Positions 10,874-22,720 are shown, counted from the first letter of the stretch. The stretch is DNA of 64,000 bases from Scilla litardierei (GCA_030789695.1 CM061133.1:93905248-93969247), one strand, 5' to 3'. Program-made: numbers and translations. Notes: generated from the letters alone by a model not told the origin.

Positions 10874-11835
10874 TGTTACGCCAATTTGACCGAGACCCAA
10901 AAGACACGAGCCCAGGAGCCCGACTACTGGTCGAGAGCCCATCTGCATCCTCAAGCCCATTCAACAAAGGCCTTATAAGGGGTCTTCTCGAATGTCGATC
11001 CGACCCGGCCCCGATAACCCGCCGGTCACTCGCCCACTCCTGCGAAAACCGCTCCCCCAGACGCGCGGCCACTAAATGGTGGTAATGGGGAGGTGCTGGC
11101 ATGGCGAAGAGAGCGGCGGCGAGGGGGCGGATTGATGAAGCACGATCAAGAGCGGGCGTGGGACGTGGGCCAGAGGATGTCACGCTGGGAGCTCTACAAA
11201 AGGGGTGGGAGGACGACGAAGAACAGGACCGCATCTGAGGTATCAAAAACCTAAGGTACTCCATCAACGACCTAGCTTCCCCATCCTATCTCCTTCCTCC
11301 CCCGCTCGCGCCGTGAGACACCGTTCCGATCTCCTCACGAGTCGAACCGTCTCCGCCGGGCCTCCTCTTTCAGATCTATCTGACTTAGGCATCAGAGGGG
11401 ATTTGGCCGGAACCTAGGTCCGGCCCCCTGACGAGCGTTCTCGTCTACGCAGGTGGACAGCTGATCAACGGGCCGAGGCTCCCCCTCGCCCCTCTCCAAC
11501 CTCACAGTCAACTGGACGAGTGAGGCTAACCCTCACCGTCCGTTAGGCGAGGCCGAGCGCATCCTACCGAGGCCGAGCGTCTCGACCCGGGCCGAGGCTT
11601 CCCCTCGCCCTTCGCCGAACACGCATCTAGCTGGGCGACTGAGGCTACCCCTCGTCGTCCTACCTCCGAGGCCGTGCTCGTCTGTCCGAGGCCGAGCATC
11701 TCAACCAGGGCCGAGGCTACCCCTCGCCCCATCTGCACCGATTCGAAGCCCCCGAGGGACCCAAGCGGGCCCCTTGACCACGTTGACCGGGTTCTCTACG
11801 GTCAACGATTTGTAGTGAGAAAACACTCTGAAACA
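10874..11835 (+). repeat. 3' LTR of gag-only element
   Basis: Starts TGTTACGCC and ends CTCTGAAACA, followed by the target duplication AAGCC. Nearly identical to 5799-6762. Confidence 0.95.
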
Positions 11836-12132
11836 AAGCCCAAAGCTCAAATGGAACAGAAGCTCACATCTACATCATCATCAGTTGATCAAGCTTTCGA
11901 AGATGTGTCCTAGTCTACAGTGTGTGAGTTGTGTCCTTCTTAGTGATATGTTAAAGCTAAACGTATAGGCAACACACACACAAATGATTTCGAAGCTAAA
12001 CATTTTAAAATACCTTTTAAAACACTTTCAAAGTTATTGAGAGCTTTTGCTAGTCGATTTGCACTTTCGTAGTGAAACTCCATTACACCCAGGAGTTACA
12101 GCATGTTTTACTAGCCGTGTCTCAGAAGAAAC

Positions 12133-12243
12133 TCCTCTGGGAGTCGACTACCAAGGAGTGGGCGTCGACTACCAGCTGAGAATTAATTTCTCTTGAAACA
12201 CACTGGGAGTCGACTACCAATCCCAGGGAGTCGACTACCAGCT
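12133..12243. repeat. Cluster of GGGAGTCGACTACCA motifs in LTR U3
   Basis: Four copies of GGGAGTCGACTACCA or GGGCGTCGACTACCA, centred on the palindrome GTCGAC, about 110 bp upstream of the TATA box near 12350. Confidence 0.75.
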
Positions 12244-12581
12244 GTCAAAATTCGACGTTTGACCTGACTTTTGACATATCTCTAATTTATTATTCCCATG
12301 ATTTTCGGGGCAAAGTCAAAAGAATTTGAATTTTGAATTCTCCATTTTCACCTATAAATAGAGGACTGTTTCTTTGATAAAATAACACAACTCTTGAAAT
12401 CAAAATTTTCTTGCGCAAAAGTTCTACACGTTCTCAAATTCTCAACTCTCATTCTCTCTTTAGCCAAATCTATTTTTACATTCTTGATCTTGTAATTTCT
12501 TTGAGATATTATTTTCTGAAGATCGAATTTTTATTTGGCTATTTGTTTTCAAAATCCACATTACTTATTCTCTGATTTTAT

Positions 12582-13905
12582 TTAAAAGGATTTTGGTCGA
12601 CTAATCCACATTACTCCTCTTTCCATCCAAGCTGAAGCTTCCTGGGTTAGAATACGCTTTGAAACAATCTTAGGAAACACGTTCCAGTAGTAATCTTGAT
12701 TATATAGAGATTTATAAAATTCTGGGGCGGTGATTCTGAGTTCCTCAAACGAGGTGTTTGGCTTACCAGAGGCATCAACCAGGTATCCCATATTATTATG
12801 ACTCTGCCTTGTTTTCATAGCCATGTATAAAAACTTGGAAGTTTTATCCCCCAAGCTTAGCCAATCCTATCTAATTTTCTGACTCAACATCGACTCTTCC
12901 GTAGACAATAATCTTGCAAGGTTGACAGCAAGCTCATTTTCCCTTTTTTGCAAGGAGAAATCTATATTAAGAGTGGCCGCATTCCGAATAACTTCCAGCT
13001 CAGCTTTGCAGGCCGAAATTTTGCTAACAGCTTGGTGCTGTTGCGCCCATTGCCTCAAAGCACACTTGAGGTTTTTCAACTTGATGTATACCCTGTGCAT
13101 AAGAGAACCTGCCACAGGTTGGCCCCACACCCTATCCACCTGATCATGATAGCCCTCCCACTCAACCTATGAATTAAAAAACTTGAAATGTTTCGGATAA
13201 GTTTTTACCTCAGAGTGCAAGTTAATCTTCATGGGCGAGTGATCGCTGATCAAAGGATCTAAATATTCCACAAATGACTCAGTCAAAGAGGTTAGCCAAC
13301 GGGAATTGCATAGAACTCTGTCGATCTTAGCCGTAATACGACCCTTCACGCCTATTGCACCAACTCATCAGATGCCCCACACTTTTGAGATCCACCAAAG
13401 AACAATTTTGAAGACAGGAGTTAAACTCATCCAACATGTGAGGATCACACTGACGCCCGCCCATCTTCTCGAATATGAACCTTATGCAATTGAAATCCCC
13501 TTACTAGCCAAGGAACCCATCTAATCAAAACAGCATCAGGCACCAGATTGGTCCAAAGGATACTCCACTCACATCTCAAGCTAGAACCATACACTGTCGT
13601 TATAACCGCCACGAATCCACCCTCATTTTTGCAACGGAGAGAGATATGTTGAGTAGAGATGGAATGCAAAACTGTCTGCCAAACCGAGATGTCCACCCCA
13701 ACTAGAATTCTGCCCCCACGCTGCAAGTGGAAATTATCATACACCATCCAATCCTTGGAAAAATAGGACTTCCAGATAAAATTCATATGCTTCAACTTAG
13801 TTTCAAGTAGAATTACAATAGATGGCTTGATTTTAGATAGTCTATCACTCAGATCACGCCTTCTGACGGGATTATTCAGTCCCCGAGCATTCCATACAAA
13901 AATAC
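12582..13905 (-). pseudogene. LINE ORF2, endonuclease part only
   Basis: Read downwards from 13905, the endonuclease/exonuclease/phosphatase domain begins FVWNARGLNNP and continues with ETKL, a YGS block, and then GDFN after a one-base frameshift near 13498. The SDHSP motif near 13225 marks the end of the endonuclease. The linker before reverse transcriptase follows (GDKTSKF at 12850 and ILTQEASAWM near 12630). Coding stops at about 12582, before any reverse transcriptase motif, where the SIRE-like LTR side begins. A 13-bp direct repeat, AATCCACATTACT, occurs at 12553 and 12603 at this junction. The element is dead. Confidence 0.85.
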
Positions 13906-13911
13906 TCGTTT

Positions 13912-16226
13912 AATTTAGAATTTGGTTTGGCTTCCCTGAAGCCCCGTCCATACGTTGCGAAATTTTCCGTATTCCACCTCCAGTAGCCATCTGCAAGGTA
14001 GATTTCTTTTTAGCAGGCCCATTTGTATTCCCCTCTAGCTTGTGTTCCGCTAACAAAACTTCCCATTCAGGGTTAGTGTTAGTTAATAGATGTGGGAGAT
14101 GGACCCTGTTTGGTGAAGGATTAGCCTTAGGAATAGGAACATCATCATGTCCTGGACCACCTAGAGTACAAGAAAAAGCTACTGAAACCTTGCTCCCAGC
14201 CCCCACATTAGAGTTGTTACATCCAGAATAAGGGACGTCCGGTTGCCCTGCAATTACCAACTCCGGGACCCCGCTCACAGTGGCATCAGGAAGACTGGCC
14301 ACTTCCCTTCTTGACGATTCAGGCTTATTATTGACATGAGGTACATACCCATGGTTAGCAGTAACATGACCCAACATCATGTCTGCAACCTTGTAGGATA
14401 TTCTACCAGGACGTGGGCCAATGCTGCATCCACAGAGTCATACCCCTTTCCAGTCTTAGCCCCATCCAACTCCATAGCTCCTCTCCCTATATCATGATTT
14501 GATGCTCCATTAAGTCCCGGTAGTGATACAGGATACACCGGAGCTTCATAGCACCAACCATTTGTCCCCGCAGCAACCCTATTGTCCGTAGGAAACGATT
14601 ATGTTACCAATCCCGCCTCTACTGGCTTCAAAGAGACAGCCGAAACATGGACCTCTCCCTCTGCCCGGACCTCTATAACAGATCTCCCACCAATATCATC
14701 TGCACCGGAGAATGCAGATACTGTATCTGGGTAGTTCCTTTTAGAACCCAATTTTTCCTTCATAGATTTATCTGTACCCCCCTGTCATACACCCCCTTCC
14801 CTAACAAAGCCGGCTCAGACACAACCCTCCCAGACTGAACCAACATATCATTTGGTAAGGCTCCTTCCATACCTATACGACTGGATGTTGAAACCGTATC
14901 ATTATTACCTACGGTAACCCCAACCGAACCAAGGCTCCCTCTATGATTGACAACCTGGGGGTGTTTTACTCCACAATCTTGTTGGATTGAAGAGAGCTTT
15001 AGTAAGTCCGGACACTGTGAATCTGCATGTCCAAAACAAACACAATGATTGCATCGTGGAGGCTCCCCCTCAAACTTGGTCTCCAGAGTGATAACAGTAC
15101 CATCATCCAACTCAAGGCCCACCGTCTGGGGAAGGGCCTTCTTAGCATCAACTTCAACCAGGCATCTCACATAGGACAGACACTCATGCTTAGCAGTTGC
15201 CCTATCAAGACATAAAGGGATACCAACAACAGAAGCCGCAATGTTGAGTATCTCTAGCGTCCACTTGTTAATTGGTATCCCATGAAGCTGAACCCACACA
15301 GGGATAGTGGCTAGCATATCCCGATCATGTCTAAGAGTAGCACGCCACTGTTGTAGCACCATTAATCTCCCATCAAATAGCCATGGCCCTCCATGTAATA
15401 TCCTTACACACTCCTCCTCATTATCAAATCTGAAATAAAAGAATCTGTTATCGCTACTATAAATCTGGACTCCTATCTTTAGCCTCCACAACCGGTCTAC
15501 CCAAGCACGAATTTGGCCGTAATATGGCACATCCCCCACCACGTACCCAACAAGAGTGTTCATCCAACACTACGAACATCTCTCTAACATGGCTCCCAAA
15601 ACCCTTCCAAGAGTTGAGCCATCTTCTTTAATTATTGGAGGAATGTACGACTTAGTGAGAGATTCATCATAAGTTCTCTTATTGGCATAGACATCCGACC
15701 ACAAAGGCGTAGCCCCTGCAGTGTTAATCCTAATAGGGCTGTTTGGTCTTACGGTAATTCTATCGAACACCTTGCCTCCATTCCCAGAGTTGCCTACATG
15801 CCCTTGCACTGGCTTGATGCCCGATTGCTGACCACCAACACAGGGATTAGAACGCACCCTGCCTCTACCATCGTAATACCCTGACGAACACAGACCTCTT
15901 CCAATTCCGTGGTTCCCCTGAGCAGGACCAGGCCCTCCTCCAAAAGAAAGCACCTGTTTCCCCTTCGTTTTTTTCGAAACCAACTGCCAACCCCTCTCGT
16001 CAGGAGGCCGAGAACGGTCATCTGCCCCCTCTAAAGTCTGATCAGCCTGGGATGATTGGGCCTCAGATCCGCCCCTTGCCCCCAATTCGATTGAATCAAG
16101 AGACTTCCCCCCGTCCCTCAAAACATTGGCAGCCACCCCCTTCAAGTCATCCACCCCTGCAGATCTAGCCACCAAGTCACCCGCATCAAGAGCCTTCAAC
16201 CCAACCCCCAAAACATCGGCACCCAC
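13912..16226 (-). pseudogene. LINE ORF1 (DUF4283 and CCHC zinc knuckle), broken
   Basis: Nucleic-acid-binding ORF1 of a plant L1-type LINE, read from 16226 downwards. The first piece (16226-15570, 218 residues) is a low-complexity Gly/Ser-rich N-terminus. A frameshift near 15565 leads to the second piece (15563-14760), which is a DUF4283 domain (FFYFRFDNEEECVRILHGGP) followed by a zinc knuckle, CNHC...GHADSQC, spacing CX2CX4HX4C, at residues 171-184 of that piece. The C-terminal remainder (14380-13910) continues after further breaks. ORF2 follows on the same strand. The 5' end of the LINE meets FAR1-like sequence at about 16230. Confidence 0.85.
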
Positions 16227-16235
16227 CTCCTATAT

Positions 16236-18545
16236 TGACACAGCATATTGGAATGAAATTTCAAACAGAAGAAGATGCATATTAATTTTATAATACATAT
16301 GCAGCAATAAAAGGTTTTCCAACCCGAAAGGGATCTACGGGAAAGGGAAAAGATGGCAATACCACGAGGAGGAAGTATACGTGCAATAAAGAAGGGTATA
16401 CATTTTTAAAAGATAAGAGGGAGATAGGGAGGGAAGTTAATCAAAGGAAAAATGAGAGAGAAGGCTGTATGGTTCGAATGATAGTTCATAAAATCGCCGA
16501 TGGAGTATGGCGCATAAACACCTTTGATGATGATCATAATCATGAGTTGATAAAAAGCCCATCGAAGATCCAAATGTTACTGTCACATAAAGATCGCATA
16601 TGGAAGGAACATGTAGGAATTTAGTTGATCAGATGCGTGGCTGTGGAGTAGGACCTGCAAAGATTGCAAGGATTCTAAATGCCACGAGTAGTAGTAATGT
16701 CAATATTACTACGCAATAATGCATTGATCATGGGAGAGTAGCAAGAAAGAACAATATTGGGAAGGAATGCATTAGAGTAATAGAGCAATTTATTAAAAGG
16801 CAAGCTACAGACTCTCAGTTCTATTATTCTATTGAGCATGATGAAGATAATGTATGTAGGAGTATATTTTGGGCTGATGGAAGGGCAAGGACATCATACA
16901 ACCAGTTTGGAGATGTTGTTGTATTTGATGTCACTTATAAGACAAATAGATTCATGTTGTCTTTTGCACCTTTTACAGGTGTCAATCATCATAAACAGTC
17001 TATTTTATTTGGATGTGCTTTTCATGCTGATGAGAAGGCAGAATCCTTTGTGTGGTTATTTGGATAGTGGTTAACATGTATGTGGGATAAATCACCAGGA
17101 GCTATCATCACTAATCAAGACCCAGCAATATGCAATGCAATCAAAGGAGTTTATCCAAATACAAAGCACATGTATTGCATATGGCATATCAGTCTGCATG
17201 AAGATGAGCATCTGTGTTCATTGCTGTCCTCTTATAACCCTGAATTTGATGAAGACTATGCGAATTGGTGCAAGAACAGTCAAAATGTTGAAGAAGGTGA
17301 GAATTGTTGGGGCATCTTAAAGGAGAATACCAAAAGGAATTTCTGGAGCCATTGACAGTAAAACAAAAAAATGAAATGAAAGCCTGGAAGTAGTTACATA
17401 CGATGTATGAGAAAGCACAACATTGGATTAAGGCATACCTACTGGATACTCTTTTTGCAGGTATGAAAATGTTAATACGATGGAGATTGTTGTAAAAATA
17501 TATGATCAAAATAAACTAATCATATGGTATTCATTTCTTGTTTTGTGTGAAGGCATGTCGTCCAGCCAAAGGAGTGAAAGCATGAACGTGTATTTTGATC
17601 GATAGGTAAACTGTATGACTCCATTATACGAGTTCATTGATCAATATGCTAAAGCGGTAAAATTTCAGCGAGCCAAAGGGGAGAGAGAATATACTTTTTG
17701 TATAAGGAACAAACCAGAATTTAGCGGCATGCATGAGTTAGAGGTTCATGCCGCAAAGGTATATACTAGAAACATATTTTCTATTTTTTCAAATTCGGTT
17801 CAAAAATACTTTATACTGTCGGCATGAGAGAGTGAGCATTGATGGGGATACGACCACATATAAAGTAACTATGCGGATTGATGGAAAGAGCTACTTGCAT
17901 AATGTTCAATGCAATATATCTACGGGAATGTTCAGGTGTACGTGTGCAAGGGCTGAGACTGAAGGGTTGCTATGCACACAAATTTTATATATCATGAAGC
18001 AAAAGTTTGATATGCAAGCCATCCCTAAGAGATATATTTTACCAAGGTGGACTCTAAATGCAAGACATAGCATCATGAGTCTTGGGGCCTCTTCGACTAG
18101 TACAGTACATGGAGTGCATCCAAATCAAATTACTCCACTTCAAACTTGGAGACTTCGTTCATCATTCGATAAATTCATGGAGGCAGTTACAAGAGATCCC
18201 CTTCTACTTGATGATGTCTTTGGGTGGGCAAACAGTTTTTGGACCAACATAATATGAATGATAAAGCGCAAACTGCTTCTGAAGATCCAAGCACTCAGGT
18301 GGGGTCTAATGCACCTATCAAACAAGACGTGGGAGTAAATGATGTAATTTTGCATGATCATGCAAAAGAAGAACTAAATGCCGACCACGAGTGGTGTCAA
18401 TGATTCTGTCTGGAATACAATGATTCTGTCTGGAATACAAGCCTCACAAGAACAAAGTCAAGCAAGAACAAGGACTTGCAGTGTTTGTGCAGAAAAGAGT
18501 CATGACATGAGAACTTGTCGTATGAGTACATCTAGTAGAAAGAAG
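16236..18545 (+). pseudogene. FAR1-RELATED-like (FRS/MULE-derived) gene relic
   Basis: Homologous to FHY3/FAR1-type proteins, transcription factors derived from Mutator-like transposases. In order: FAR1 DNA-binding domain (KFQTEEDAY, then TRRKYTCNKEGY and DDDHNHEL, 16245-16560); MULE transposase domain ([10 protein letters not shown] near 16917, [12 protein letters not shown], then AIITNQDPAICNAI near 17100); SSSQRSESMN near 17560; and a SWIM-like zinc finger (FRCTCARAETEGLLCTQ near 17935) in which the last His is Gln. A GT-AG intron is apparent at 17461-17552, joining LFA to GMSSSQRSESMN. Multiple stops and frameshifts break it. The LINE abuts its 5' end. A minus-strand fragment of a close paralogue is at 61228-61410. 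Confidence 0.85.
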
Positions 18546-18894
18546 GTATATTTGCTCAAACGTTTACTATTTTATATACTAGTATAAATTATTTTAACAT
18601 CATTGCTCCATATTTTCTGTCGGAAAAATTTTCGCCCGATGACTTAACAATGCTTTGATATGAAGGCCGACATTTTTATATACTATAGGCAACAATTTTG
18701 TATTAGATTGAAAGAAATATACTACATGCATCTATCATGGAGATATCAGTATAAATCCGATGAAATTAAACTGGTTCTCTTTAAAAATGGTTATCTGAAA
18801 ATGGCAGCCTCCTATATTTTAGTCCAAAATACAGCCATTGTGGCGTTGAATTCATAGGACTGTGGGTCCAAATTGAATCTTAAAACACAAAGTC

Positions 18895-19032
18895 TTGATT
18901 ATAAGCGTATGAGGATGATGCCTATCATTCGAGACCTATATCTGCTGCTGTCGATCTCATATTTTATAATTTCACTGTTGCTGCAGATCCTGACAATTGT
19001 CAAGAAAATTAATGTGCTTAAGGAGTAAGAAG
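18895..19032 (+). pseudogene. Conserved hydrophobic C-terminal segment, copy 1
   Basis: The frame MMPIIRDLYLLLSISYFIIS continues with a hydrophobic stretch and ends VKKINVLKE then stop. A paralogue at 21600-21738 keeps the frame and stop position with mostly conservative changes, so this probably was the C-terminal end of a coding sequence with a membrane-like helix. I do not recognise the protein. It may be the last exon of the upstream relic. Confidence 0.4.
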
Positions 19033-19079
19033 AAGAAGCAGAAGAGCAGAAGAGAATGAAGAGAATGAGGCATGTAGCT

Positions 19080-19400
19080 GTGCGTGATGAGTAATTGTGG
19101 GTAATTGTATACAATTTGTCTCCGTGCGCACAACGGTTACAACTTTTGCCTGTTGTGCGCGCTGAGCAAAACTTGGTAATTGTACAGTTTTGCTAAGCGC
19201 ACACAACTTTCAATAATTTTACCGCATATGCGTGCTGAGTAATTTCGATATTTGTAAACAGTTATGCTCCACGCACACAATGGTTACTACCTTCGACGGT
19301 TATGCTCGTTGAGTAAATGTTGGTAATTATAGACAGTTGTGCTCAGCTTGCACAACGTTCAATTCTGTTATCGTTTGTGCGAGCTGAGTAATTGTGGGTA
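19080..19400. repeat. Palindromic array (cluster 2)
   Basis: Repeated TTGTGCGCGCTGAGCAAAA and complementary GCGCACAAC blocks separated by short AT-rich spacers, the same motif family as 4430-4645. Confidence 0.8.
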
Positions 19401-19419
19401 CTTTAAGTTAGCATCACGT

Positions 19420-19860
19420 AGTTTTGTAATGTGCTGCAATTGTATCAAATTTAAGGGTTATTTAGTACTGACCCCCTGTGTTTTCTCGGAAATTAGTAGT
19501 ACCCCCCTATGGTTTCAATAATTAGTAAGACCCCCCTCCACAATTAGTATCACCCTCCAGGGTTTCTCAAAAATTAGTATTACCCCCCTATGGCAGGGGG
19601 TCTTACTAATTATTGAAACCATAGGGGGGTACTACTAATTTCTGAGAAAACACAGGGGGTCAGTACTAAATAACCCCAAATTTAATGACATTGTATTAAG
19701 CTCTGTATTCCAACATACTACAACATTTATGCATTTAAATGTACATAACACAACAAAGTAGAAATTACATCTAAACATTTTCCAACATCACAATTTGGAA
19801 CTGGTAAGCAATTCAAGCACTGGACTATACTAGGGATACATGGATTCAAGTGCTGATCGA
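19420..19860. repeat. Paralogous segment a (others at 22785-23010 and 25010-25160)
   Basis: Outside the MITE, this shares GCTGCAATTGTATCAAATTT, GACATTGTATTAAG, CATAACACAACAAAGTAGA and CATCTAAACATTTT with two other segments. It is a repeated non-coding module adjoining the palindromic arrays. Confidence 0.75.
19455..19676. mobile_element. Foldback MITE with 9-bp TSD (Mutator-type)
   Basis: Inverted-repeat arms of about 82 bp (19455-19536 and 19595-19676), starting GGGTTATTTAGTACTGACCC, with nearly perfect complementarity and a loop of about 58 bp. Flanking 9-bp direct repeats CAAATTTAA are at 19446-19454 and 19677-19685. A 9-bp duplication is the Mutator signature. Uninterrupted versions of the flanking sequence occur at about 22810-22850 and 25025-25065. 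Confidence 0.93.
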
Positions 19861-20119
19861 GGTCGAATGATGAGTACTTTCATTAAATGGGGCACGGCAT
19901 TCAGAGCAGCTGATTCATGCCGCCAAAACTTCTCACCTTCAGTTGATCTCAATCGTTGTTTTTTGGCAAGTTTTCGACGTATGTCGAACATTGGGTGCTA
20001 AACCAGCAGAATTCCTCTGCATATAAGAAACTGGAGTTGTGAAGCAAAGGGGTTTGTGCTCCTGTCTCTTGGTAACTCGAGAAAATCTCATCTCTTCTCC
20101 TTGCTTCCAACAATAAAAA

Positions 20120-21138
20120 ATGGTGGGCGGAGCATACAGAGATTTGACTTCAGAGCTGGATCGGGCCTATGAAGAAGGCCGAAAGAGGAAGAGGGCTGAG
20201 GAGGAAGATGAGGAAGAGGAGGAGGCTGAGCACTTCATTCTGGACTTGGGGGAGGCTGGAGGCTCCTCAAGTCAAGCGGCTGGGGCTTTGAAGGCTGATC
20301 CTTATGATCCTTGAGGTCGGGCTGAATCTTCCGCCATCTTTCCTCACGACGGGTGGCCATACGAGGACATTTTTCCTCTGGTCCCTTCCGTCCGCCCCAT
20401 TCTCCAGAGTTCGGCTACCTTCTGCTGTCGAACCGCATTTCGTGTGGCAATCCTGTGGAGATTCAGGGGGAGCCTTATCGGCCCACGTTCGTCGTGGGGA
20501 GGGACAAGTCGGCCCTCCTGGACTTTGGGAGACTTTGGGACGGGGGCTCATCTGGCTGAGAATATCATTCTGCCAAGGGATTTTCACTTCCTGTATGGGG
20601 TCGATCTTGAGACGATGGCCAACTAATTCGTCCTCAGTGGCCTTCAGGTTCGTTGCCACTGTGCCTTCCTTCTTTGCTTCCCCTTCTGGTTTTGCTGATT
20701 GTCGCCCTCTGCAGGTGACCATTTTCGATGCATGCTTGCGCCGCAGGGCCCTCGACCTGATCGAGGGGCAGCGCCGGCTGGTGGCGGCCGAGAACCAGGC
20801 TTCTGAGCTCAGTGCTCAGGTGAGGAAGCTGGAGGAGGACTTGGGGACGACCATGTCCACCAAGGCCACGTCGGTTTGGGAGGTCGCAGAGGCAAAATCA
20901 AGCTATGCCTCCATGTCAAGCACCAGGAAGCAGGTGGATGCTTAGTGGGGGAGAGAGCGATCTGAACTCCGTGCTGAGCTTGAGGCATCGAGGAATGAGG
21001 TTGCTGACCTTTAGGTCAAGCTTCTTGAGAAGGGGAAAGAGGTCGATTCTTACAAGGCTCGGACCACCTCCAAGATGGATAGGGTGGCGAGAGCAATAAA
21101 GGACCTTTTTACACCCGACGATGCCTCGTCTTCCTAAA
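20120..21138 (+). pseudogene. Spliced coiled-coil gene relic (Tat extra-ORF type)
   Basis: Exon 1 starts MVGGAYRDLTSELDRAYEEG and has a Glu-rich stretch; several frameshifts follow. Its end reads FVLSGLQ at about 20649. A GT-AG intron spans about 20650-20714. Exon 2 (VTIFDACLRRRALDLIEGQR) is a coiled coil and contains in-frame stops at 20944 and about 21013, before a final stop near 21136 (FTPDDASSS). The layout matches the antisense gene at 9511-10277 and the gene at 27555. Here the gene points the same way as the polypurine tract near 21477, so relative orientation differs. Function is unknown. Confidence 0.5.
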
Positions 21139-21469
21139 TTTTGTGAATCATTAATTTTGTAAGACTGCTCTCGAGCGAGTCATATGTAATTGTCCAGAAT
21201 TTAATGAAGAGAATTTTTGCAACAGAAAATTTTTGCTTTTTTTTTGAAATGTTTTTTTTTGAAATCCTTGTCAGTGTTTAGATATGTGCGCATGTTTGTG
21301 GCCCCTCAACGACGTAATTTTAGTAGACTTGGGTCGTTGGAGTGTCATGAGGGCGGGAGAGTTCCAACTTCTTGCTACTGCCCTTCATTCAATGCGATTT
21401 CCTAGACTGACGTGCCCGTCAAATCCATACGAATCACATTCCTCGGACCCAACCGTAGAAATCCGAACA

Positions 21470-21590
21470 GCCCGAGCAATGGGGGACAGTTGATACCACA
21501 CACCTAAAATGAGCTAAGACTGAACGGGTCAATTCCCTGATACAAGCCTATGGGCATTGTCGGAATTAGGTCCCAGCCCAAATTGTACCA
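21470..21590 (+). mobile_element. Polypurine tract plus start of a truncated 3' LTR (tentative)
   Basis: CAATGGGGGACAGT is followed by TGATACCACACACC, resembling the polypurine tract and LTR start of a Tat element. About 100 bp later the sequence passes into the duplicated module at 21600. It would make 20120-21138 part of a Tat relic. Confidence 0.35.
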
Positions 21591-21599
21591 TAAAACCCA

Positions 21600-21738
21600 A
21601 ATTTTTAATTATGATCGTATTAGGAAGATGCCTATCATTCGAGAAATCTTTCTGCTGATGTCGATCTCATATCTTATAATTTCTATGTTGATGCATATCC
21701 TGCAATTTGTCAAGAAATTTAATTTGCTTAACGATTAA
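21600..21738 (+). pseudogene. Conserved hydrophobic C-terminal segment, copy 2
   Basis: Frame KMPIIREIFLLMSISYLIIS, ending VKKFNLLND then stop, parallel to 18895-19032. The first copy's flank (GGTCCAAATTGAATC) also matches weakly, so the duplicated module is longer than the coding part. Confidence 0.4.
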
Positions 21739-21784
21739 GAAGAAGTAGAATAAGAGCTGAAGAGAATTATCTTCTGTATATGTT

Positions 21785-22720
21785 CGCGATGAGTAATTGT
21801 GTGTAATTGTATACAGTTTTGCTCCGAGCGAACAACAGAATGTTAAATAACCCAGTTGTGCACGATGAGCAAAACTTGGTAATTGTAGAAAGTTTTGCTC
21901 AGCGCGCAGAATGTTCATTTTTGTTGCCCGTTGTGCACGCTGAGCAATTTTGTGTGGTGATTAATTAGTGTCCAGGTGTAAATGCAAGCTGATATAAATA
22001 AAATTATCACTTCTACAGAATAAAGAAATGAAATTACATAGTGATACATGTGTTTTATTATAGTATAAATTCAACCAACAGTACATTAAACCCCTCGTTT
22101 TCAGGGAAGCATGGATAAATCATAAACCATAAACCATAAACTAGTATCGACAAAGAATCTTATAAACCATATGAAGTGAATAAACCCTAGGTCTGTACCT
22201 TTTCGATCTTTTCTACGGGTTATGGATCGCAATCACGCTCTGAGTAAAATAAAGACAGTTTTAACAATTACTCAACGCGCACAACGACTTATAAATTTGC
22301 CCGTCATGTGCTTTGAGTAATTTTTCGTTTATGTAGAAAATTTTTCTCAATGCGCACAAATGGTTATAATTTAACCCGTATTCGAACTGGGGAATAATTC
22401 ATACCACGCAAAACGGGTCATATTTTAACAAATCACATAATTGTATATATTTTTGCTCAGTTCCCACAATGGTCACTCCTTACATGTGATTATACCCGTC
22501 TCTCCATTTAATCCAGGAGTCAACAGAGGAGGTCTCGAGAATATACAGAAGAATCCTCGTGAATCTAAAGCAAATTGATATTAGACAGATGTTGTTCCCA
22601 TTAATGATCGACTGACGTGGTGAGCGATGAGCAAAATTGTTGGCCTCGATAAAATATTCTAAACACTCACAACGGTCACACCTTTTGCCCTTTGTGCGTG
22701 CAAGTAATATATATTACGTT
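21785..22720. repeat. Palindromic arrays (clusters 3 and 4)
   Basis: Two clusters (21785-21960 and 22230-22720) of TGAGCAAAA/TTGCTCA plus GCGCACAAC/GTTGTGCGC blocks, separated by AT-rich sequence. At 22535-22600 is a TATACAGAAGAATCCTCGTG module that recurs near 24440, 40960 and 41230. Confidence 0.7.

Larger units (their letters stand above)
5799..11835 (+). mobile_element. Gag-only Tat-type LTR retrotransposon (TR-GAG/LARD-like), complete
   Basis: Complete element of 6,037 bp with LTRs of 964 and 962 bp, TG...CA ends, and a perfect 5-bp target duplication AAGCC at 5794-5798 and 11836-11840. It has a tRNA-Asp-type primer-binding site at 6765 and a polypurine tract before the 3' LTR. The interior holds a gag gene, an array of about 90-bp tandem repeats and an antisense spliced coiled-coil gene. 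There is no protease, reverse transcriptase, RNase H or integrase, so it would have depended on an autonomous Tat partner. By eye the LTRs differ at about 20 positions plus one 2-bp indel, roughly 2%, so insertion was fairly recent. Confidence 0.93.
5610..12560 (+). mobile_element. SIRE-like Copia LTR, split by the gag-only retrotransposon
   Basis: Two pieces, 5610-5798 and 11841 to about 12560, join across the inserted element at 5799-11835. Piece 1 starts TGATGGAAATTG and has GATTTTGATGATGAGCACA about 27 bp in, parallel to the LTR at 2021 on the minus strand. Piece 2 has a cluster of GGGAGTCGACTACCA motifs (12133-12243) and a TATA box CCTATAAATAGAGG at about 12350. Combined length is about 900 bp. 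The 3' boundary is uncertain: a CCACA end at 12560 would fit, but no clean 5-bp target duplication is visible, so solo LTR and truncated element cannot be separated. Confidence 0.55.

Noticed and set aside
5605..12560. TTTTC as target duplication of the SIRE-like LTR
   Set aside because: A TTTTC occurs near 12546, but the bases before it do not form a CA end, and a 5-bp match in T-rich DNA is expected by chance.
13300..13524. Plus-strand ORFs of 60-74 codons across 12922-13524
   Set aside because: Opposite-strand shadows of the LINE endonuclease region.
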